Assembly: GCA_944390015.1 (NCBI GenBank)
Contig: CALXOL010000002.1
Span: 1 to 64,000, forward strand
Origin: an uncultured Spirochaetaceae bacterium
GTDB lineage: Bacteria; Spirochaetota; Spirochaetia; Sphaerochaetales; Sphaerochaetaceae
Length of the DNA stretch: 64,000 nucleotides
Reading direction: 5' to 3'
A program made the position numbers and the translations under genes. The notes below the pieces were generated by a model. The model had not been told where the DNA came from. It ran no database searches and was given only the letters and a program-made list of their open reading frames with translations. Shown here one piece after another: positions 35,989-43,781 of this stretch (position 1 is the stretch's first letter; each line of letters opens with the position of its first letter).

Positions 35989-37194
35989 ATGAAAATGTCT
36001 AACAGGATCTCATCATTCCAGGCATCTCCTATAAGGAGGCTCGTTCCTTATGCCAGGGAGGCGAAGAGTAAAGGTATCCACGTCATACATCTGAATATCG
36101 GGCAGCCGGACATACTCACCCCGGATGAGGCGCTGGATGCAATCCATAAATATGATGAGAAAATCATCGAGTACGGACTATCGGAAGGTGAGCTGGAACT
36201 GAGGAAGGGACTGTTGTCCTATTACAGGAATTTCGGGATTGAAGGGCTTGATGAGGACAACATACTGATTACGACCGGTGGCAGTGAGGCAATACAGTTC
36301 TCGCTGATGACGCTCTGTGATCCTTATGATGAATTCATCATCCCAGAGCCTTACTATACTAACGTTGCAACGTTTGCGAACATCGCGATGGTCACTCTCG
36401 TTCCCGTAACCAGCAGGATGGAGGATGGCTTTAGGCTGCCGGATATCTCCGAGTTCGAGAGTAAGATTAACAAGAAGACCATGGGAATACTCCTATGTTC
36501 TCCAAATAATCCCACGGGGCATGTCTATTCAGAAGTTGAGCTAAGGGAGCTTTTAGAGCTTTGCAGGAAGCATGACATCTTCCTCGTAGTCGATGAGGTG
36601 TATAGGGAGTTCTGCTATGATGGAAAGAGTTTTACCAGCGTTCTCTCTTTTCCTGAATATGCGGATCGCGTCATCTGTATAGATTCATTTTCAAAACGTT
36701 TCAGCATGTGCGGAGCGAGGGTAGGTGCTATTGTGACCAGGAACAAGGAAGTGCTTGAGAATGCGCTCAAACTCGCACAGGCAAGGCTCTGCCCTCCCAT
36801 GGTTGAGCAGAAGGCGGCAGCTCAAGCCCTCACAGCGCCTGCAAAATACGTGGAGGATGTCAGGACTTGCTATGAGAAGAGGAGAAACACTCTTATAAAA
36901 GCGATGCAGAGAATTCCCGGGGTAAGGTGCTCCATGCCGAAGGGTGCATTTTATTTCGTCGCAGATCTTCCCGTTGATGATGCTGAGAAGTTCGCGCTTT
37001 TCATGCTCCGTGATTTCAACTGGGAAGGCAACACTGTCATGTTCGCTCCTGCAGAGGATTTCTATGTGACAAAAGGCATGGGACATACACAGGCTCGTTT
37101 TGCGTATGTCATTAATGAGGATGAGCTTGCTTTGGCTGCGAAATGTCTTGAAGAGGGACTTAAGGCCTATAGGAAGATCGTTATGCATTCTTAG
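35989..37194 (+). CDS. PLP-dependent aminotransferase (class I/II, AspC-like)
   Basis: The 401-residue fold-type I enzyme has NIGQPDILTP near the N-terminus, GGSEAIQFSLMTLCDP, CSPNNPTGHVYSE, DEVYREFCYDG and the PLP lysine in IDSFSKRFSMCGARVG (near residue 235). These match the aspartate/aromatic aminotransferase subgroup; the amino acid substrate is not certain. AGGAGA lies 8 nt before the ATG. Transcription must either read through the prs terminator or start within it. Confidence 0.88.
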   Translation: MKMSNRISSFQASPIRRLVPYAREAKSKGIHVIHLNIGQPDILTPDEALDAIHKYDEKIIEYGLSEGELELRKGLLSYYRNFGIEGLDEDNILITTGGSEAIQFSLMTLCDPYDEFIIPEPYYTNVATFANIAMVTLVPVTSRMEDGFRLPDISEFESKINKKTMGILLCSPNNPTGHVYSEVELRELLELCRKHDIFLVVDEVYREFCYDGKSFTSVLSFPEYADRVICIDSFSKRFSMCGARVGAIVTRNKEVLENALKLAQARLCPPMVEQKAAAQALTAPAKYVEDVRTCYEKRRNTLIKAMQRIPGVRCSMPKGAFYFVADLPVDDAEKFALFMLRDFNWEGNTVMFAPAEDFYVTKGMGHTQARFAYVINEDELALAAKCLEEGLKAYRKIVMHS

Positions 37195-37200
37195 CAGAGA

Positions 37201-37228
37201 GAAGGCGCCGTCAAACAAGGGCGCCTTC
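37201..37228 (+). terminator. Terminator after aminotransferase gene
   Basis: GAAGGCGCC (37201-37209) pairs perfectly with GGCGCCTTC (37220-37228) around a 10-nt loop; the following T-run is interrupted by C. Confidence 0.6.
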
Positions 37229-37237
37229 CATCCTTTC

Positions 37238-37266
37238 TTCACTTATAGTCAGTTTTAGAATATAAT
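37238..37266 (+). promoter_or_regulatory. Promoter of the acidic repeat protein gene
   Basis: TTCACT (37238-37243), a 17-nt spacer and a perfect TATAAT (37261-37266) lie upstream of AAGGAG (37275-37280) and the GTG start at 37287. Confidence 0.55.
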
Positions 37267-37286
37267 CATCATCAAGGAGTCTCATA

Positions 37287-40200
37287 GTGGATAACAGCAA
37301 TTCCGATTTCCTACCGATGCTTTCCATTTCAAAGGAAAAGGCACTTAAAAATCTTGAAGAAGCTAAAAACTATATAATCATCGATTTAAAGAACATCGCT
37401 TCTATTCTCTCTTCTTATCATCCTCTTGAGATAGCAAGGATGAGCATATGGGAGTCGAGGAAGGTTGAGCGTAAGAGCAAGGACTCCTTTACTAGAAGCA
37501 CATATCGATTACTGCCTATTCTGATTCAGTCGGTTCTTGTTTCCGACCTTTTTTTTGCATCCAGCAACAACAGGGATGTTAAGAACAAGGACTGGCAGAG
37601 GGTGCTCTCATTGGCAGAAGATGTAGCCAGAAAACTCAGCAGGTACATAGATAACCTTACCATCGTACATCTTAATGACGGACTGGTATCGAGGGAAGAC
37701 ATAATAGATTACAGGGCGGGACTTTATGAGCAGTATTTCCCATCTGAGAAGACACATGACATCATTAGAAGGGAGAGGGCCCTTGCCCTGGCAAGTTTTG
37801 AATGGGATGAGAGTGCGGTTGAAGAGACGTTCTCGGTTTCTCCCGAGCGTCTTGTCAAAGATTTATATGATATCTCCGATAAGGCTCTTGATGTGATAGA
37901 CAACCTCGTCAGCGATGTCTCCGCTTTCAAGGATACTGTCGAGGCGAAGATGGCTAAAATCAAGGAGAACGACCCATCCCTATCTGAAGATGGTGTGCGC
38001 CATATGGCATATATGGATGCCTCAATCAGGGCTGAGAATCAGCGTCTTTCGGGGCTGAGGGATGACTTTGACCTCTTCCGGCCGGAGTTCTTATCATCGA
38101 TAACCAATGAGACCATGGATGCGCTTTCAAGTGAACTTGGAAAGGTTGACATGATAACTCTGCTCTTTAGCCAGGGGCTATGGAGTGCGACCTGCTATCC
38201 TTTCATAAGGCTGAGCGGGATGTATTTTACTTTCGTCGCCAGGTATCTGCTTGCAATCTATCAGAGATTCTCCAGTGCTGTAATGCATATCGGTTATATG
38301 GTCAGTGCTTGTGCCGATAATGCGCTCTCCTCACTCTTTACCGCAACGGATGTCGTAGACGTATATTCGTTCAACGGGAAGAAGGTTGATGTTGTCGTTC
38401 TCTCCTGTCTTGGGGAGATAAATCTCGTAAGTAGTCCTGAACTATGGCAGCAGAGGATGAAAAGACGGAGCATGGAGATGGAGGCTAAGCCTCAGCTCGG
38501 ACATAAGATGCTCATCGTCAACCCAGACGGATCTGAAGAGATGGAGGAGCTGGGAAAGGATGTTCTTCTGACCTCTTCACTTTATCTGTTGAAAGTGAGG
38601 GAGGATGCTTCGCTTCGTCGTCCGTTCTATGAGACGATTTTCGGCTCTTATACGGTAGAAGACGGGGAGAGCGTACTTGAAGAGGATGATATCTTCGATG
38701 AAGATGACCATGCGTTCACCGTTGAGGAGGATGAAGAGGATGAGCGCCTTGAGCTTGAGGATCTCGATGAAGAGGATGAGTACACCTTTGACCCCGACAG
38801 TGAGGAAGATGAGGATGATGATTATCCCGATCCCATGGAGGTCGAGAGAAGTGAAATGAGCCTTGAAGAGAGGCTTGAGAACGAGAGGATGTACGAGGCG
38901 AACCACGAGAGGGTGGTATCAGAGCTTGAGGCCGATGTTGATAACAGCCAGTATGAGGGCGTGGATGACGATGAGCTTGATGATAGCCAAGAGAGCCAAA
39001 CGGAGGACTTTGATGATCCAGATCAGCTTGATTTCCTCGATCTCTTAGATGAATTCGATAGTGATGATGAAGAGGATGATGCCGATTTAGATGAAGAGGA
39101 GAGTGCTGACTCTGTTATTCTCGAAGAAGAAATAGACGATGAGGACTACTCTTCTGATTATCAAGAAACTTCCGCTGTCTCAGGTGATATGGAGGACAAA
39201 AGTCCTGTTGAAGAGGAGCCAAAAGAGTCTTCTTCCGATATTGCTGACGCTGAATCAGAAGATGCTGAGCCTCAGTTCGTGAGGCTGGAAGAGGAGAGTG
39301 CTGACTCTGATATTCTCGAAGAAGAAATAGACGATGAGGACTACTCTTCTGATTATCAAGAAACTTCCGCTGTCTCAGATGATGTGGAGGACAGAAGTCC
39401 TATTGGAGAGGAGCCAAAAGAATCTTCTTCCTGCATTGCTGACGCTGAATTAGAAGATGCTGAGCCTCAGTTTGAGAGACAGGACGAGGAGAGTGATGTG
39501 CCTGATGCCGTCATGGAGGATGGTGAGAGGATATATGATGAGGCCCTCGATGAGGTGGATGCAGAGATGGAGGAGATCGATGAGGCTAGGGAAGAGAACG
39601 ATCCTCCAACGGATGCGGAGCTTGAGAGGCAAGAGGATAAGGATGCTGTTATAAATGAGATTGAAGCCTCAAGAGATCAGGAGGAAGATTCCGTTGCTTC
39701 CATTTCTCAAACATCAAATGAGGACGAATACCTCGATCTATGCGATCAGGATGATGAATCTCAGGATGAAACGGAGCTTCTTGAGTTGGAAGATCTTAAT
39801 GGCGATGAAAATAAGAGAGCTCTTAATGCGGGATTCGATGATGATGAGGACGGAAAGATCGTGCTTGAGTATGACGATGATGAGGAGGATTTCCTCGATA
39901 GCCCGAAGTATTCCGACATCATCCGCTCTATTGCAAGAAAACTTGAAGGGGAAGGGGACTGCTTTTACTCTTTCCTTGAGAGGGAGGATGAGAGCGTAAT
40001 CAGCTATTTCGATCGCGTGATCCATGACAGCTGGGAGAGGCAGCAGGCGGATGGCAAGGATAAGATGTTCTCCGTGTTCGAGTATGACATGTCCCTATTG
40101 CTTTCAAAAGGTCGGATTTATGACGATCTCAGGCTGCAGGAGCTTATGAACAACGCAGGAGCCGTCATGTGCTCTCAGTCAAAGAACAGCTGGAATGCGC

Positions 40201-40340
40201 TTCTTCTTTATATCAATCAGGACTATGTAGTTGAATCAGCTAAGATGATAAAGCTCAGCCGTTCATCGTTCAGCTCTTCCGATTGGAAGATAGTAACGAA
40301 TATCGCAGATGCGCTTAATGCCAGGAAGAACAGGGTATGA
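37287..40340 (+). CDS. Large acidic repeat protein of unknown function
   Basis: I do not recognise this 1017-residue protein. Residues 1 to about 450 are helical and mixed in charge (ISKEKALKNLEEAKNYIIIDL; DRAL-like heptads around 170-260) and include a hydrophobic stretch near 300 (YPFIRLSGMYFTFVARYLLAIY). Residues about 455-870 are dominated by Asp, Glu and Ser and contain two tandem 65-residue copies (39093-39287 and 39288-39482). A folded C-terminal domain of about 140 residues (from KYSDIIRSIARKLEGEG) follows. GTG start with AAGGAG at 6 nt. It overlaps an IMPase gene by 4 bp. A scaffold or ion-binding role is possible, without direct evidence. Confidence 0.75.
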   Translation: MDNSNSDFLPMLSISKEKALKNLEEAKNYIIIDLKNIASILSSYHPLEIARMSIWESRKVERKSKDSFTRSTYRLLPILIQSVLVSDLFFASSNNRDVKNKDWQRVLSLAEDVARKLSRYIDNLTIVHLNDGLVSREDIIDYRAGLYEQYFPSEKTHDIIRRERALALASFEWDESAVEETFSVSPERLVKDLYDISDKALDVIDNLVSDVSAFKDTVEAKMAKIKENDPSLSEDGVRHMAYMDASIRAENQRLSGLRDDFDLFRPEFLSSITNETMDALSSELGKVDMITLLFSQGLWSATCYPFIRLSGMYFTFVARYLLAIYQRFSSAVMHIGYMVSACADNALSSLFTATDVVDVYSFNGKKVDVVVLSCLGEINLVSSPELWQQRMKRRSMEMEAKPQLGHKMLIVNPDGSEEMEELGKDVLLTSSLYLLKVREDASLRRPFYETIFGSYTVEDGESVLEEDDIFDEDDHAFTVEEDEEDERLELEDLDEEDEYTFDPDSEEDEDDDYPDPMEVERSEMSLEERLENERMYEANHERVVSELEADVDNSQYEGVDDDELDDSQESQTEDFDDPDQLDFLDLLDEFDSDDEEDDADLDEEESADSVILEEEIDDEDYSSDYQETSAVSGDMEDKSPVEEEPKESSSDIADAESEDAEPQFVRLEEESADSDILEEEIDDEDYSSDYQETSAVSDDVEDRSPIGEEPKESSSCIADAELEDAEPQFERQDEESDVPDAVMEDGERIYDEALDEVDAEMEEIDEAREENDPPTDAELERQEDKDAVINEIEASRDQEEDSVASISQTSNEDEYLDLCDQDDESQDETELLELEDLNGDENKRALNAGFDDDEDGKIVLEYDDDEEDFLDSPKYSDIIRSIARKLEGEGDCFYSFLEREDESVISYFDRVIHDSWERQQADGKDKMFSVFEYDMSLLLSKGRIYDDLRLQELMNNAGAVMCSQSKNSWNALLLYINQDYVVESAKMIKLSRSSFSSSDWKIVTNIADALNARKNRV
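39093..39482 (+). repeat. Two tandem 195-bp coding repeats
   Basis: Copies at 39093-39287 and 39288-39482 are nearly identical at both DNA and protein level (EEEIDDEDYSSDYQETSAVS recurs). The high DNA identity suggests recent duplication and a length that can vary by recombination. Confidence 0.85.
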
Positions 40341-41089
40341 ATAAAAGGTTTTCTTTCGCTCTTTCCCTTGCAAAAGAAGTCTCATCTTTCCTTGTAGAGA
40401 AAAGAAAGGACGGTTTTTCCATCGAGGAGAAAGCCGTTAATGATTATGTTACCGATGAGGATAAGGCGGCAGAGCAGATGATCCGCTCCAGAATAGAGGA
40501 GTATTTCCCTTCTGATGAGATTTTAGGCGAGGAGTATGGCGCATCGGGCTCTTCTGACTCATTATGGATCATAGATCCGATAGACGGGACTGTGAATTAC
40601 ATGAATGCATTTCCTTGTTATACCGTCTCAATAGCTTACGCAGAGAAGGGTGAGACCGTATTCGCTCTTGTAAGCGTGCCGGAGCAGAATGAGATTTTCC
40701 ATGCAATAAAGGGGGAAGGGGCTTATCTTAACGACAAGAGGATAAATGTCAGCTCCATAGAGATGAAAAAAGCTCTTGCGATACTCGTTCCACCTCATAG
40801 GCGCCATGAGGCACTCGATAGTTACATGGAGAGTATGAGACGGCTTTACGAACTCTATTCAGATGTGCGTTCAATCGGCTCTGCGGCCCTGAGCCTATCT
40901 TATCTGGCATCGGGCAGGGTCTCCTGCTATTATGAGCGTTTCCTGCATGTCTATGATATTGCCGCAGGATTGCTGATAGCAAAGGAAGCTGGTGCTCAGA
41001 TTGAGACTAAGAGCTATGACGGATATGTGGACGTGCTTGCGACAGCGAAAGGTCTTCTCTCTTCAACCAGGGAGGCTATCGATGGTTAA
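40337..41089 (+). CDS. Inositol monophosphatase family protein
   Basis: The 250-residue Mg2+-dependent phosphatase has the family motifs EILGEEYG (metal ligand Glu), WIIDPIDGTVNYMNAFPCY and YDIAAGLLIAKEAGA (third metal ligand, usually WD-AAG; here YDIAAG). Members dephosphorylate myo-inositol phosphates or other sugar phosphates and PAP; the substrate is not certain. The ATG overlaps the stop of the acidic repeat protein, and the HAD-RidA start overlaps its own end. Confidence 0.85.
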   Translation: MNKRFSFALSLAKEVSSFLVEKRKDGFSIEEKAVNDYVTDEDKAAEQMIRSRIEEYFPSDEILGEEYGASGSSDSLWIIDPIDGTVNYMNAFPCYTVSIAYAEKGETVFALVSVPEQNEIFHAIKGEGAYLNDKRINVSSIEMKKALAILVPPHRRHEALDSYMESMRRLYELYSDVRSIGSAALSLSYLASGRVSCYYERFLHVYDIAAGLLIAKEAGAQIETKSYDGYVDVLATAKGLLSSTREAIDG

Positions 41090-42104
41090 GGCGCTTCTAT
41101 TCGACCTTGATGGCACCCTTCTTGATACATCAAGGGGAATATTCCGTACCGCCGATAAAACCGCTTGTGCATTGGGTCTTTCTCCCTGCAGGGATTATGA
41201 GAAATATGCTCAGTTCGTAGGACCACCCCTTCATATCGGTTTCAACAAGGTATACGGTTTAGAAGGAGAGGAGGCTTATAAGGCCGCTGTAATATATAAG
41301 AGTTTCTATCCTGAGACCGGGCTGAGAGAGTATGATTATTATGACGGGCTGCTTGATGTGATAGCAGAGCTGAGAAGAAGAGGCTATAAGATCGGAATTT
41401 CGACGCTTAAAAATGAGGATGCTGCAAAGAAGATGATAGCCTCATCATATTTCTCAGACTTGATTGACGTAATACACGGCTCGGATGAGGCTGAGAGGCT
41501 TGAAAAGAAGGACATCGTTCTTCTCACACTGAAGGATTTGAATGTCTTGAGAGAGGAGGCTGTTCTCATAGGAGATAGTGAGAGTGATGAGAAAGGTGCT
41601 GCTGCATCCGGTGTTTCATTTCTTGCAGTCTCATGGGGCTTTGGTTTTCCCTCAGGATTAGCTAATATTAGACATGTGGATAGGCCCGAAGAGCTTCTGT
41701 CCATATATGAAGGAGTTGATATGATAGAGAAAATTGAGACAAAGAAGGCGCCAGCTGCGATTGGGCCTTATTCACAGGCTGTAAAGGTGAACGGAATGCT
41801 TTTCTGTTCCGGTCAGATTCCTGTAGATCCGGAAAGCGGTGCCATAGTCGATGGTGATGTGAAGGCTCAGGCAAGGCAGGTATTTAAGAACATCAAGGCA
41901 GTGCTCAGCGAAGCTGGAACTGATGAGACTAAGGTAATCAAGGCAACCGTATTCTTAAAGAGCATGGATGATTTTGCCGCAGTAAATGAGGTATATGCCT
42001 CATTCTTTGAGAAGTGCCAGATTCTCCCTGCGCGTAGTGCAGTGGCCGTACAGAAGCTTCCTAAGGATGTAATGGTTGAAATCGAAGTGATTGCTCTTGT
42101 TTAG
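41082..42104 (+). CDS. HAD phosphatase fused to RidA-type deaminase
   Basis: Residues 1 to about 205 form a HAD phosphatase of the phosphoglycolate-phosphatase kind (LFDLDGTLLDTSRGI, GISTLKNEDAAKK, LIGDSESDEKGAAASG). Residues 214-340 are a complete RidA/YjgF domain (KKAPAAIGPYSQAVKVNGMLFCSGQIPVDP through ILPARSAVAVQKLPKDVMVEIEVIAL), which hydrolyses reactive enamine/imine intermediates to ketoacids and ammonia; the catalytic Arg is in PARSAV. An in-frame ATG at 41721 with AAGGAG at 41710-41715 lies exactly at the domain boundary, so free RidA could also be made. GGAGGC precedes the ATG at 41082. Confidence 0.85.
   Translation: MVKALLFDLDGTLLDTSRGIFRTADKTACALGLSPCRDYEKYAQFVGPPLHIGFNKVYGLEGEEAYKAAVIYKSFYPETGLREYDYYDGLLDVIAELRRRGYKIGISTLKNEDAAKKMIASSYFSDLIDVIHGSDEAERLEKKDIVLLTLKDLNVLREEAVLIGDSESDEKGAAASGVSFLAVSWGFGFPSGLANIRHVDRPEELLSIYEGVDMIEKIETKKAPAAIGPYSQAVKVNGMLFCSGQIPVDPESGAIVDGDVKAQARQVFKNIKAVLSEAGTDETKVIKATVFLKSMDDFAAVNEVYASFFEKCQILPARSAVAVQKLPKDVMVEIEVIALV
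41710..41723 (+). promoter_or_regulatory. Internal ribosome-binding site and start for a separate RidA
   Basis: AAGGAG (41710-41715) is followed after 5 nt by ATG 41721, in frame with the fusion and at residue 214, where the RidA domain begins. It could give a 127-residue stand-alone RidA. Confidence 0.5.
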
Positions 42105-42122
42105 TTTCTACCTCCTCTGAGA

Positions 42123-42151
42123 TTGAAATAATCGTAGAATGCCTCTAAGAT
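42123..42151 (+). promoter_or_regulatory. Promoter of the polysaccharide export operon
   Basis: TTGAAA (42123-42128), a 17-nt spacer and TAAGAT (42146-42151) lie upstream of the wza-like gene. Confidence 0.45.
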
Positions 42152-42188
42152 TATAAAACCTGTTGTTTTGAGGATAATTGGAAAAGAT

Positions 42189-43766
42189 ATGAGAGTAAAA
42201 TATAAAATTTTGACCTTATTGCTGATGCTCACCATGTTCTCATTGAGTGCTGCTGAGGTGATAGTAAGTCCTAAGGTGAATGACCTTTCCTACGAGATGC
42301 TGAGTGTTCCGGAGTCTCTCTCTAAGCAGCTCGGCCTTGATCCCCAGTCTCTGATACTGTCAACCGATACCGATACTGTTGCGGCTCAGCTTCAGCTCGA
42401 TCGTCTGGTTGCACTTTCAGATCCCGGTTACGAGCTCGTTCCCGGAGATACGATAAGCGTGACATACATGGAGAGAACGGGAGCAAATCCAGTTACCCTT
42501 CATTTGACGATTCCGTATGGGGGAACGATACGCCTTTCAAGTATCGCTACCATAGAGACGGACGGGCGCACGTTCCAGAGTGTTCGTGATGAGATAGAAT
42601 CTGTTCTTACTCAGTACAACAGATATTCCAACCCAATCGTCTCCATACAGAGTCTTGGACTTTTCTATGTGAACATCGCAGGGGAGGTAACCTCTTCCAG
42701 AAGCCTTAGAGTTAATGGAAATACATTCCTCTCCGACGTCCTTTACTACGGCTCATCCACAGCATCCAGCCGTAAGGTGACAATAAAAGGTGCCGATGGT
42801 AGTGAGAACACATATGACCCGTATCTTGGAATGAGGAAGGGGGATGAGGAAAATAATCCCCGCCTTCACCCTGGGGATACCATCACACTTCATAAGAAGG
42901 ATAGGGCGGTAACGGTTTCAGGTGCAGTTAATGAGGCGGGAACCTATCAGCTATTGGAGGGGGAGAACCTTCTTAGCCTTATAAACAACTATGCGTCCGG
43001 CCTCGATCCATATGCCTCTTCTAGTGTGACGATTCAGCGCTCACGTAAGAACGGCTACTATGAGACCATAAGTGTAGCATCCTCCCAGGACTATGTTCTG
43101 ATGGATGGGGATGTGGTTTTCGTTGAGCCGGTTACAAGCAGCCTCGGTTCAGTCTCTATTGAGGGGGCTCTGCTCTCGTCTTCTTCAAACAGCATGATCA
43201 TGGGGGATAAGAGCGAGACGTATTATTACCGCTTCGTTGAGGGGGAGACCGTCTATGATATGCTCTCCGCCATCTCTGGGTATTTCACACCTTCTTCCAA
43301 TCTTGAGGGTGCATATTTAGTCAGGGATGGAGAGACTGTCATGCTTGATTTCAATGACATTCTTTATAACGGGGCAGAGAACGGAGATCTTATCCTTAAG
43401 AGTTCGGACAAATTCTATATACCGTTCAATCAGATGCTTGTATCTGTTGTAGGGGGTGTTGTGAACCCTGGCGTATACGGTTATGTTCCAGGGCGCAGTG
43501 CCGATTACTATATCAATCTAGCCGGGGGATACAGTGCTAACAGCAAGGGTGAGAAGTCTGTTACCATCACGACAAAGGATGGCAGTGAGGTCGATTTCTC
43601 ATCCCCTCTTAGTCCTGAGACGACAATCAGTGTTGAACGTGACGATCTTTCAAGCCAGCTTGCAAGCACGGTCACAGTCCTTGGTATTGTGACTAGTATC
43701 GTCGGCATAATCGCATCGGTTGTCACCATCAGTGCCAATGTGGCGTCAATGAGTGCGGCCAATTAA
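42189..43766 (+). CDS. Polysaccharide export protein, Wza-like
   Basis: The 525-residue protein has a signal peptide (ILTLLLMLTMFSLSAAE), a poly-export domain (from about LVPGDTISVTYMERTG), and several SLBB ligand-binding repeats (VNIAGEVTSSRSLRVNG, VTVSGAVNEAGTYQLLEG, VSVVGGVVNPGVYGYVPG). A hydrophobic C-terminal segment (TVLGIVTSIVGIIASVVTISAN) may cross a membrane. Wza-type proteins form the outer-membrane channel for capsule or exopolysaccharide. No lipobox cysteine is seen at the signal cleavage site, unlike E. coli Wza. The ATG at 42189 follows GGAAAAG. Confidence 0.85.
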   Translation: MRVKYKILTLLLMLTMFSLSAAEVIVSPKVNDLSYEMLSVPESLSKQLGLDPQSLILSTDTDTVAAQLQLDRLVALSDPGYELVPGDTISVTYMERTGANPVTLHLTIPYGGTIRLSSIATIETDGRTFQSVRDEIESVLTQYNRYSNPIVSIQSLGLFYVNIAGEVTSSRSLRVNGNTFLSDVLYYGSSTASSRKVTIKGADGSENTYDPYLGMRKGDEENNPRLHPGDTITLHKKDRAVTVSGAVNEAGTYQLLEGENLLSLINNYASGLDPYASSSVTIQRSRKNGYYETISVASSQDYVLMDGDVVFVEPVTSSLGSVSIEGALLSSSSNSMIMGDKSETYYYRFVEGETVYDMLSAISGYFTPSSNLEGAYLVRDGETVMLDFNDILYNGAENGDLILKSSDKFYIPFNQMLVSVVGGVVNPGVYGYVPGRSADYYINLAGGYSANSKGEKSVTITTKDGSEVDFSSPLSPETTISVERDDLSSQLASTVTVLGIVTSIVGIIASVVTISANVASMSAAN

Positions 43767-43781
43767 AAGCGGGGTAGTGTA

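Noticed and set aside
38577-40025. Long open frames opposite the acidic repeat protein gene
   Set aside because: They arise from GAT/GAG/GAA-rich codons read on the other strand and show no ribosome-binding sites or family features.
42105-42188. JUMPstart/ops-like element upstream of the polysaccharide export genes that might recruit the NusG paralogue
   Set aside because: No GGCGGTAG-like sequence was visible there.
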